DNA of 64,000 nucleotides from Tupaia tana. Lineage: Eukaryota; Chordata; Mammalia; Scandentia; Tupaiidae. Where the stretch lies: contig JAKSZU010000328.1 of the NCBI GenBank assembly GCA_026018925.1, positions 124,001 through 188,000 on the forward strand, read 5' to 3'. The notes below the pieces were generated by a model. That model worked only from the letters and a program-made list of their open reading frames with translations, ran no database searches and was not told the DNA's origin. Position numbers and translations under genes: made by a program. Shown here piece after piece: positions 34,901 through 45,431 of the stretch (position 1 is its first letter; the number at the start of each line of letters is the position of its first letter).

Positions 34901-36353
34901 ATTTTTCCATTTTACGATTTTTTTAAAGGTAGAATTTCTCTCTGGCTCTCAGCTCCATCTTTTGTTTTGTTAATAAGCCCTTCTGCTCCTTTCTCCCAGG
35001 CAGGAGAGTTGAGCCATTCTCTGAGAAGTATCCACATGTATACGGGGAACTAGATATTTCAGGCACAGGAGAAATGAAGATTTTCTACCCATAATTCAGC
35101 CTCCAGCAAGCAAAGCTATTGTGGTAGGTAGCCCCTCTGGTCTTCTATCCCCGTCCGTGTAGCTCTGAGGTCTCTGTGTCTCTCTGCTCCTGTCTCCTCA
35201 TTTTTTTTTGGTAATTTTTCCTTTTTACGATTTTTTTAAAGGTAGAATTTCTCTCTGGCTCTCAGCTCCATCTTTTGTTTTGTTAATAAGCCCTTCTGCT
35301 CCTCTCTCCCAGGCAGGAGAGTTGAGCCATTCTCTGAGAAGAATCCACATGGATACTGGGAACTAGATATTTCAGGCACAGGAGAAATGAAGATTTTCTA
35401 CTCATAATTCAGCCTCCAGCAAGCAAAGCTAGTGTGGTAGGGAGCCTCCGTGGCCTTCTATCCCTGTCCCTGTGTCTCTGAGGTCTCTGTGTCTCTCTGC
35501 TCCTGTCTCCTCATTTTTTTTTGGTAATTTTTCCTTTTTACGATTTTTTTAAAGGTAGAATTTCTCTCTGGCTCTCAGCTCCATCTTTTGTTTTGTTAAT
35601 AAGCCCTTCTGCTCCTTTCTCCCAGGCAGGAGAGTTGAGCCATTCTCTGAGAAGAATCCACATGGATACTGGGAACTAGATATTTCAGGCACAGGAGAAA
35701 TGAAGATTTTCTACTCATAATTCAGCCTCCAGCAAGCAAAGCTAGTGTGGTAGGGAGCCCCTCTGGCCTTCTATCCCTGTCCCTGTGTCTCTGAGTTCTC
35801 TGTGTCTCTCTGCTCCTGTCTCCTCATTATTTTTTGGTAATTTTTCCGTTTTACGATTTTTTTAAAGGTAGAATTTCTCTCTGGCTCTCAGCTCCATCTT
35901 TTGTTTTGTTAATAAGCCCTTCTGGTCCTTTCTCCCAGGCAGGAGAGTTGAGCCATTCTCTGAGAAGATTCCACATGGATACTGGGAACTAGATATTTCA
36001 GGCACAGGAGAAATGAAGATTTTCTACTCATAATTCAGCCTCCAGCAAGCAAAGCTAGTGTGGTAGGGAGCCCCTCTGGCTTTCTATCCCTGTCCCTGTG
36101 GCTCTGAGGTCTCTGTGTCTCTCTGCTCCTGTCTCCTCAATTTTTTTAGTAATTTTTCCATTTTACGATTTTTTAAAAGGTATAATTTCTCTCTGGCTCT
36201 CAGCTCCATCTTTTGTTTTGTTAATAAGAACTTCTGCTCCTTTCTCCCAGGCAGGAGAGTTGAGCCATTCTCTGTGGAGTATCCACATGGATACTGGGAA
36301 GTAGATATTTCAGGCACAGGAGAAATGAAGATTTTCTACTCATAATTCAGCAT
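31969..36353 (+). repeat. HOR block 7: 14 monomers
   Basis: Starts are 31969, 32281, 32597, 32912, 33224, 33536, 33849, 34162, 34475, 34790, 35103, 35416, 35729 and 36042. The order is A-B-D-E-F-G-H-I, then a monomer with 'cctcactat' and 'atacctagaac', then three with 'gaggtgtctg', 'gctattgtgg' and 'cctccgtggcc', then L-M. The E-to-'gctattgtgg' part recurs at 37610-40115 at an offset of 4698-4700 bp. The H copy here has 'ccttgttacg' instead of 'tcatttttacg'. Confidence 0.8.
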
Positions 36354-36666
36354 CCAGCAAGCAAAGCTAGTGTGGTAGGGAACCCCTCTGGCCTTCTATC
36401 CCTTTCCCTGTGTCTCTGAGGTCTCTGTGTCTCTCTGCTCCTGTCTCCTCATTATTTTTTGGTAATTTTTCCTTATTACGATTTTTTTAAAGGTAGAATT
36501 TCTCTCTGGCTCTCAGCTCCATCTTTTGTTTTGTTAATAAGCTCTTCTGTTCCTTTCTCCCAGGCAGGAGAGTTGAGCCATTCTCTGAGAAGAATCCACA
36601 TGGATACTGGGAACTAGATATTTCAGGCACAGGAGAAATGAAGATTTTCTACTCATACTTCAGCCT
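36354..36666 (+). repeat. Chimeric monomer (post-M type front, class A back)
   Basis: It begins 'gggaacccctctgg' with 'atccctttccc', the signature of the monomers that follow M at 11915 and 31345. It then has 'cattattttttgg' and continues with the class A markers 'ccttattacg' and 'aagctcttctg'. It is followed by class B. The exchange removed the one or two monomers normally between M and A. Confidence 0.8.
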
Positions 36667-39600
36667 CCAGCAAGCAAAGCTAGTGTGGTAGGGAGCCCCT
36701 CTGGCCTTCTATCCCTGTCCCTGTGTCTCTGAGTTCTCTGTGTCTCTCTGCTCCTGTCTATTCAGTTTTTTTTTTGGTAATTTTTCCTTTTTACGATTTT
36801 TTTTAAAGGTAGAATTTCTCTCTGGCTCTCAGCTCCATCTTTTGTTTTGTTAATAAGCCCTTCTGGTCCTTTCTCCCAGGCAGGACAGTTGAGCCATTCT
36901 CTGAGAAGAATCCACATGGATACTGGGAACTAGATATTTCAGGCACAGGAGAAATGAAGATTTTCTACTCATAATTCAGCCTCCAGCTAGCAAAGCTAGT
37001 GTGGTAGGGAGCCCCTCTGGCCTTCTATCCCTGTCCCTGTGGCTCTGAGGTCTCTGTGTCTCCCTGCTCCTGTCTCCTCATTTTTTTTTTTGGTAATTTT
37101 TCCATTTTACGATTTTTTTAAAGGTAGAATTTCTCTCTGGCTCTCAGCTCCATCTTTTGTTTTGTTAATAAGCCCTTCTGCTCCTTTCTCCCAGGCAGGA
37201 GAGTTGAGCCATTCTCTGAGAAGAATCCACATGGATACTGGGAACTAGATATTTCAGGCACAGGAGAAATGAAGATTTTCTACTCATAATTCAGCCTCCA
37301 GCAAGCAAAGCTAGTGTGGTAGGGAGCCCCTCTGGCCTTCTATCCCTGTCCCTGTGGCTCTGAGGTCTCTGTGTCTCTCTGCTCCTGTCTCCTCATTTTT
37401 TTTGGTAATTTTTCCTTTTTACGATTTTTTTAAAGGTAGAATTTCTCTCTGGCTCTCAGCTCCATCTTTTGTTTTGTTAATAAGCCCTTCTGCTCCTTTC
37501 TCCCAGGCAGGAGAGTTGAGCCATTCTCTGAGAAGAATCCACATGGATACTGGGAACTAGATATTTCAGGCACAGGAGAAATGAAGATTTTCTACTCATA
37601 ATTCAGCCTCCAGCAAGCAAAGCTAGTGTGGTAGGGAGCCCCTCTGGCCTTCTATCCCTGTCCCTGTGTCTCTGAGGTCTCTGTGTATCTCTGCTCCTGT
37701 CTCCTCATTTTTTTTGGTAATTTTTCCTTTTTATGATTTTTTTAAACGTAGAATTTCTCTCTGGCTCTCAGCTCCATGTTTTGTTTTGTTAATAAGCCCT
37801 TATGGTCCTTTCTCCCAGGTAGGAGAGTTGAGCCATTCTCTGAGAAGAATTCACATGGATACAGGGAACTAAATATTTCAGGCACAGGAGAAATGAAGAT
37901 TTTCTACTCATAATTCAGCCTCCAGCAAGCAAAGCTTGTGTGGTAGGGAGCCCCTCTGGCCTTCTATCCCTGTCTCTGTGTCTCTGAGGTCTCTGTGTCT
38001 CTCTGATCCTGTCTCCTCATTTTTTTTTGGTAATTTATCATTTTTATGATTTTTTTAAAGGTATAATATCCCTCTGGCTCTCAGCTACATCTTTTGTTTT
38101 GTTAATAAGCCCTTCTGCTCCTTTCTCCCAGGCAGGAGAGTTGAGCCATTCTCTGAGAGGAATCCACATGGTTACTGGGAAATAGATATTTCAGGCACAG
38201 GAGAAATGAAGATTTTCTACTCATAATTCAGCCTCCAGCAAGCAAAGCTAGTGTGGTAGAGAGCCCCTCTGGCCTTCTATCCCTGTCCCTGTGTCTCTGA
38301 GGTCTCTTTGTCTCTCTGCTCCTGTCTCCTCATTTTTTTTTTGGTAATTATTCCTTTTTACGATTTTTTAAATGTAGAATTTCTCTCTGGCTCTCACCTC
38401 CAACTTTTGTTTTGTTAATAAGCCCTTCTGCTCCTTTCTCCCAGGCAGGAGTGTTGAGGCATTCTCTGAGAAGAATCCACATGGACACTGGGAACTAGAT
38501 ATTTCAGGCACAGGAGAAATGAAGATTTTCTACTCATAATTCATCCTCCAGCAAGCAAAGCTAGTGTGGTAGGGAGCCCCTCTGGCCTTCTATCCCTGTC
38601 CCAGTGTCTCTGAGGTCTCTGTGTCTCTCTGCTCCTGTCTCCTCATATTTTTTTGGTAATTTTTCATTTTTACGATTTTTTTAAAGGTAGAATTTCTCTC
38701 TGGCTCTCAGCTCCATCTTTTGTTTTGTTAATAAGCCCTTCTGCTCCTTTCTCCCAGGCAGGAGAGTTGAGCCATTCTCTGAGAAGTATCCACATGGATA
38801 CTGGGAACGAGATATTTCAGGCACAGGAGAAATGAACATTTTCTACTCATAATTCAGCCTCCAGCAAGCAAAGCTAGTGTAGTAGGGAGCCCCTCTGGCC
38901 TTCTATCCCTGTCCCTGTGTCTCTGAGGTCTCTGTGTCTCCCTGCTCCTGTGTCATCATTTTTTTTTGGTAATTTTTCCTTTTTACGATTTTTTTAAAGG
39001 TAGAATTTCTCTCTGGCTCTCAGCTCCATCTTTTGTTTTGTTAATAAGCCCTTCTGCTCCTTTCTCCCAGGCAGGAGAGTTGAGCCATTCTCTGAGAAGA
39101 ATCCACATGGATACTGGGAACTAGATATTTCAGGCACAGGAGAAATGAAGATTTTCTACTCATAATTCAGCCTCCAGCAAGCAAAGCTAGTGTGGTAGGG
39201 AGCCCCTCTGGCCTTCTATCCCTGTCCCTGTGTCTCTGAGTTCTCTGTGTCTCTCTGCTCCTGTCTCCTCACTATTTTTTTTGGTAATTTTTCCTTTTTA
39301 CGATTTTTTTAAAGGTAGAATTTCTCTCTGGCTCTCAGCTTCATCTTTTGTTTTGTTAATAAGCCCTTCTGGTCCTTTCTCCCAGGCAGGAGAGTTTAGC
39401 CATTCTCTGAGAAGAATCCACATGGATACCTAGAACTAGATATTTCAGGCACAGGAGAAATGAAGATTTTCTACTCATAATTCAGCCTCCAGCAAGCAAA
39501 GCTAGTGTGGTAGGGAGCCCCTCTGGCCTTCTATCCCCGTCCCTGTGGCTCTGAGGTGTCTGTGTCTCTCTGCTCCTGTCTCCTCATTTTTTTTTTGGTA

Positions 39601-40115
39601 ATTTTTCCATTTTACGATTTTTTTAAAGGTAGAATTTCTCTCTGGCTCTCAGCTCCATCTTTTGTTTTGTTAATAAGCCCTTCTGCTCCTTTCTCCCAGG
39701 CAGGAGAGTTGAGCCATTCTCTGAGAAGTATCCACATGTATACGGGGAACTAGATATTTCAGGCACAGGAGAAATGAAGATTTTCTACCCATAATTCAGC
39801 CTCCAGCAAGCAAAGCTATTGTGGTAGGTAGCCCCTCTGGTCTTCTATCCCCGTCCGTGTGGCTCTGAGGTCTCTGTGTCTCTCTGCTCCTGTCTCCTCA
39901 TTTTTTTTTGGTAATTTTTCCTTTTTACGATTTTTTTAAAGGTAGAATTTCTCTCTGGCTCTCAGCTCCATCTTTTGTTTTGTTAATAAGCCCTTCTGCT
40001 CCTCTCTCCCAGGCAGGAGAGTTGAGCCATTCTCTGAGAAGAATCCACATGGATACTGGGAACTAGATATTTCAGGCACAGGAGAAATGAAGATTTTCTA
40101 CTCATACTTCAGCCT
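36354..40115 (+). repeat. HOR block 8: 12 monomers, the last of zone 1
   Basis: Starts are 36354, 36667, 36983, 37298, 37610, 37922, 38235, 38548, 38861, 39174, 39489 and 39803. The order is A-chimera, B, C, D, E, F, G, H, I, then the 'atacctagaac', 'gaggtgtctg' and 'gctattgtgg' monomers. After this point no A, B, E, G or M monomer is seen again in the window. Confidence 0.8.
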
Positions 40116-42303
40116 CCAGCAAGCAAAGCTAGTGTGGTAGGGAGCCCCTCTGGCCTTCTCTCCCTGTCCCTGTGTCTCTGAGGTCTCTGTGTCTCTCTGC
40201 TCCTGTCTCCTCATTTTTTTTTGGTAATTTTTCCTTTTTAAGATTTTTTAAAGGTAGAATTTCTCTCTGGCTCTCAGCTCCATCTTTTGTTTTGTTAATA
40301 AGCCCTTCTGCTCCTTTCTCCCAGGCAGGAGAGTTGAGCCATTCTCTGAGAAGAATCCACATGGATACTGGGAACTAGATATTTCAGGCACAGGAGAAAT
40401 GAAGATTTTTTACTCATAATTCAGCCTCCAGCAAGCAAAGTTAGTGTGGTAGGGAGCCCCTCTGGCCTTCTATCCCTGTCCCTGTGTCTCTGAGGTCTCT
40501 GTGTCTCTCTGATCCTGTCTCCTCATATTTTTTTGGTAATTTTTCCTTGTTACGATTTTTTTAAAGGTAGAATTTCTCTCTGGCTCTCAGCTCCATCTTT
40601 TGTTTTGTTAATAAGCCCTTCTGCTCCTTTCTGCCAGGCAGGAGAGTTGAGCCATTCTCTGAGAAGAATCCACATGGATATTGGGAACTAGATATTTCAG
40701 GCACAGGAGAAATGAAGATTTTCTACTCATAATTCAGCCTCCAGCAAGCAAAGCTAGTGTGGTAGGGAGCCCCTCTGGCCTTCTATCCCTGTCCCTGTGT
40801 CTCTGAGGTCTCTGTGTCTCTCTGCTCCTGTCTCCTCATTTTTTTTTGGTAATTTTTTTTTTACGATTTTTTTAAAGGTAGAATTTCTCTCTGGCTCTCA
40901 GCTCCATCTTTTGTTTTGTTAATAAGCCCTTCTGGTCCTTTCTCCCAGGCAGGAGAGTTGAGCCATTCTCTGAGAAGAATCCACATGGATACTGGGAACT
41001 AGATATTTCAGGCACAGGAGAAATGAAGATTTTCTACTCATAATTCAGCCTCCAGCAAGCAAAGCTAGTGTGGTAGGGAGCCCCTCTGGCCTTCTATCCC
41101 TGTCCCTGTGTCTCTGAGGTCTCTGTGTCTCTCTGCTCCTGTCTCCTCATATTTTTTTGGTAATTTTTCCTTTTTACGATTTTTTTAAAGGTAGAATTTC
41201 TCTCTGGCTCTCAGCTCCATCTTTTGTTTTGTTAATAAGCCCTTCTGCTACTTTCTCCCAGGCAGGAGAGTTGAGCCATTCTCTGAGAAGAATCCACATG
41301 GATACTGGGAACTAGATATTTCAGGCACAGGAGAAATGAAGATTTTCTACTCATAATTCAGCCTCCAGCAAGCAAAGCTAGTGTGGTAGGGAGCCCCTCT
41401 AGCCTTCTATCCCTGTCCCTGTGTCTCTGAGGTCTCTGTGTCTCTCTGCTCCTGTCTCCTCATTTTTTTTGGTAATTTTTCCTTGTTACGATTTTTTTAA
41501 AGGTAGAATTTCTCTCTGGCTCTCAGCTCCATCTTTTGTTTTGTTAATAAGCCCTTCTGCTCCTTTCTCCCAGGCAGGAGAGTTGAGCCATTCTCTGAGA
41601 AGAATCCACATGGATACTGGGAACTAGATATTTCAGGCACAGGAGAAATGAAGATTTTCTACTCATAATTCAGCCTCCAGCAAGCAAAGCTAGTGTGGTA
41701 GGGAGCCCCTCTGGCCTTCGATCCCTGTCCCTGTGTCTCTGAGGTCTCTGTGTCTCTCTGCTCCTGTCTCCTCATATTTTTTTAGTAATTTTTCCTTTTT
41801 ACGATTTTTTTTAAAGGTAGAATTTCTCTCTGGCTCTCAGCTCCATCTTTTGTTTTGTTAATAATCCCTTCTGCTCCTTTCTCCCAGGCATGAGAGTTGA
41901 GCCATTCTCTGAGACGAATCCACATGGATACTGGGAACTAGATATTTCAGGCACAGGAGAAATGAAGATTTTCTACTCATAATTCAGCCTCCAGCAAGCA
42001 AAGCTAGTGTGGTAGGGAGCCCCTCTGGCCTTCTATCCCTGTCCCTGTGTCTCTGAGGTCTCTGTGTCTCTCTGCTCCTGTCTCCTCATATTTTTTTGGT
42101 AATTTTTCCTTTTTACGATTTTTTTAAAGGTAGAATTTCTCTCTGGCTCTCAGCTCCATCTTTTGTTTTGTTAATAAGCCCTTCTGCTCCTTTCTCCCAG
42201 GCAGGAGAGTTGAGCCATTCTCTGAGAAGAATCCACATGGATACTGGGAACTAGATATTTCAGGCACAGGAGAAATGAAGATTTTCTACTCATAATTCAG
42301 CCT
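40116..42303 (+). repeat. Zone 2 HOR, 7-monomer unit, copy 1 (2188 bp)
   Basis: Starts are 40116, 40428, 40741, 41052, 41365, 41677 and 41991. Markers in order are: 'cttctctccc' with 'tttaagatt'; 'caaagttagtg' with 'cttgttacg'; a shortened 'aattttttttttacg'; a 'catattt' type; another 'cttgttacg' type; 'cttcgatccc' with 'aataatccc', 'ggcatgag' and 'gagacgaat'; and a near-consensus 'catattt' type. All seven recur in the same order at 45432-47620 at an offset of 5316 bp. Confidence 0.85.
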
Positions 42304-42615
42304 CTAGCAAGCAAAGCTAGTGTGGTAGGGAGCCCCTCTGGCCTTCTCTCCCTGTCCCTGTGTCTCTGAGGTCTCTGTGTCTCTCTGCTCCTGTCTCCTC
42401 ATTTTTTTTTGGTAATTTTTCCTTTTTAAGATTTTTTAAAGGTAGAATTTCTCTCTGGCTCTCAGCTTCATCTTTTGTTTTGTTAATAAGCCCTTCTGGT
42501 CCTTTCTCCCAGGCAGGAGAGTTGAGCCATTCTCTGAGAAGAATCCACATGGATACCTGGAACTAGATATTTCAGGCACAGGAGAAATGAAGATTTTCTA
42601 CTCATAATTCAGCCT
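42304..42615 (+). repeat. Chimeric monomer joining zone 2 to zone 1 sequence
   Basis: The front half has 'cttctctccc' and 'tttttaagattttt', as in 40116 and 43869. The back half has 'agcttcatc', 'tctggtcctt' and 'atacctggaac', as in 8772 and 27582. The front start is altered to 'cctctagcaag'. Length is normal, so recombination was homologous and in register. Confidence 0.75.
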
Positions 42616-45431
42616 CCAGCAAGCAAAGCTAGTGTGGTAGGGAGCCCCTCTGGCCTTCTATCCCCGTCCCTGTGGCTCTGAGGTGTCTGTGTCTCTCTGC
42701 TCCTGTCTCCACATTTTTTTTTGGTAATTTTTCCATTTTACGATTTTTTTAAAGGTAGAATTTCTCTCTGGCTCTCAGCTCCATCTTTTGTTTTGTTAAT
42801 AAGCCCTTCTGCTCCTTTCTCCCAGGCAGGAGAGTTGAGCCATTCTCTGAGAAGAATCCACATGTATACTGGGAACTAGATATTTCAGGCACAGGAGAAA
42901 TGAAGATTTTCTACCCATAATTCAGCCTCCAGCAAGCAAAGCTATTGTGGTAGGTAGCCCCTCTGGCCTTCTATCCCCGTCCTTGTGGCTCTGAGGTCTC
43001 TGTGTCTCTCTGCTCCTGTCTCCTCATTTTTTTTTTGGTAATTTTTCCTTTTTACGATTTTTTTAAAGGTAGAATTTCTCTCTGGCTCTCAGCTCCATCT
43101 TTTGTTTTGTTAATAAGCCCTTCTGCTCCTCTCTCCCAGGCAGGAGAGTTGAGCCATTCTCTGAGAAGAATCCACATGGATACTGGGAACTAGATATTTC
43201 AGGCACAGGAGAAATGAAGATTTTCTACTCATAATTCAGCCTCCAGCAAGCAAAGCTAGTGTGGTAGGGAGCCCCCGTGGCCTTCTATCCCTGTCCCTGT
43301 GTCTCTGAGGTCTCTGTGTCTCTCTGCTCCTGTCTCCTCATTTTTTTTTGGTAATTTTTCCTTTTTACGATTATTTTAAAGGTAGAATTTCTCTCTGGCT
43401 CTCAGCTCCATCTTTTGTTTTGTTAATAAGCCCTTCTGCTCCTTTCTCCCAGGCAGGAGAGTTGAGCCATTCTCTGAGAAGAATCCACATGGATACTGGG
43501 AACTAGATATTTCAGGCACAGGAGAAATGAAGATTTTCTACTCATAATTCAGCCTCCTGCAAGCAAAGCTAGTGTGGTAGGGAGCCCCTCTGGCCTTCTA
43601 TCCCTGTCCCTGTGTCTCTGAGGTCTCTGTGTCTCTCTGCTCCTGTCTCCTCATATTTTTTTGGTAATTTTTCCTTTTTACGATTTTTTTAAAGGTAGAA
43701 TTTCTCTCTGGCTCTCAGCTCCATCTTTTGTTTTGTTAATAAGCCCTTCTGCTCCTTTCTCCCAGGCAGGAGAGTTGAGCCATTCTCTGAGAAGAATCCA
43801 CATGGATACTGGGAACTAGATATTTCAGGCACAGGAGAAATGAAGATTTTCTACTCATAATTCAGCCTCCAGCAAGCAAAGCTAGTGTGGTAGGGAGCCC
43901 CTCTGGCCTTCTCTCCCTGTCCCTGTGTCTCTGAGGTCTCTGTGTCTCTCTGCTCCTGTCTCCTCATTTTTTTTTGGTAATTTTTCCTTTTTAAGATTTT
44001 TTAAAGGTAGAATTTCTCTCTGGCTCTCAGCTCCATCTTTTGTTTTGTTAATAAGCCCTTCTGCTCCTTTCTCCCAGGCAGGAGAGTTGAGCCATTCTCT
44101 GAGAAGAATCCACATGGATACTGGGAACTAGATATTTCAGGCACAGGAGAAATGAAGATTTTCTACTCATAATTCAGCCTCCAGCAAGCAAAGTTAGTGT
44201 GGTAGGGAGCCCCTCTGGCCTTCTATCCCTGTCCCTGTGTCTCTGAGGTCTCTGTGTCTCTCTGATCCTGTCTCCTCATATTTTTTTGGTAATTTTTCCT
44301 TGTTACGATTTTTTTAAAGGTAGAATTTCTCTCTGGCTCTCAGCTCCATCTTTTGTTTTGTTAATAAGCCCTTCTGCTCCTTTCTCCCAGGCAGGAGAGT
44401 TGAGCCATTCTCTGAGAAGAATCCACATGGATACTGGGAACTAGATATATCAGGCACAGGAGAAATGAAGATTTTCTACTCATAATTCAGCCTCCAGCAA
44501 GCAAAGCTAGTGTGGTAGGGAGCCCCTCAGGCCTTCTATCCCTGTCCCTGTGTCTCTGAGGTCTCTGTGTCTCTCTGCTCCTGTCTCCTCATTTTTTTTT
44601 GGTAATTTTTCCATTTTACGATTTTTTTAAAGGTAGAATTTCTCTCTGGCTCTCAGCTCCATCTTTTGTTTTGTTAATAAGCCCTTCTGCTCCTTTCTCC
44701 CAGGCAGGAGAGTTGAGCCATTCTCTGAGAAGAATCCACATGGATACTGGGAACTAGATATTTCAGGCACAGGAGAAATGAAGATTTTCCACTCATAATT
44801 CAGCCTCCAGCAAGCAAAGCTAGTGTGGTAGGGAGCCCCTCTGGCCTTCTCTCCCTGTCCCTGTGTCTCTGAGGTCTCTGTGTCTCTCTGCTCCTGTCTC
44901 CTCATTTTTTTTTTGGTAATTTTTCCTTTTTAAGATTTTTTAAAGGTAGAATTTCTCTCTGGCTCTCAGCTCCAACTTTTGTTTTGTTAATAAGCCCTTC
45001 TGCTCCTTTCTGCCAGGCAGGAGAGTTGAGCCATTCTCTGAGAAGAATCCACATGGATACTGGGAACTAGATATATCAGGCACAGGAGAAATGAAGATTT
45101 TCTACTCATAATTCAGCCTCCAGCAAGCAAAGCTAGTGTGGTAGGGAGCCCCTCAGGCCTTCTATCCCTGTCCCTGTGTCTCTGAGGTCTCTGTGTCTCT
45201 CTGCTCCTGTCTCCTCATTTTTTTTGGTAATTTTTCCTTTTTACGATTTTTTTAAAGGTAGAATTTCTCTCTGGCTCTCAGCTCCATCTTTTGTTTTGTT
45301 AATAAGCCCTTCTGCTCCTTTCTCCCAGGCAGGAGAGTTGAGCCATTCTCTGAGAAGAATCCACATGGATACTGGGAACTAGATATTTCAGGCACAGGAG
45401 AAATGAAGATTTTCTACTCATAATTCAGCCT
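42304..45431 (+). repeat. Mixed segment: zone 1 island and partial zone 2 units
   Basis: Starts are 42304, 42616, 42929, 43243, 43556, 43869, 44181, 44494, 44807 and 45120. The first is a chimera of a 'cttctctccc' zone 2 front and a zone 1 back ('agcttcatc', 'atacctggaac'). The next three match the zone 1 series at 34790-35728 ('gaggtgtctg', 'ggtaggtagcc', 'ccgtggcc'). Zone 2 types then resume; 43869 and 44181 match 40116 and 40428. Two monomers with 'cccctcaggcc' (44494, 45120) alternate with 'tttaagatt' types. Confidence 0.75.
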
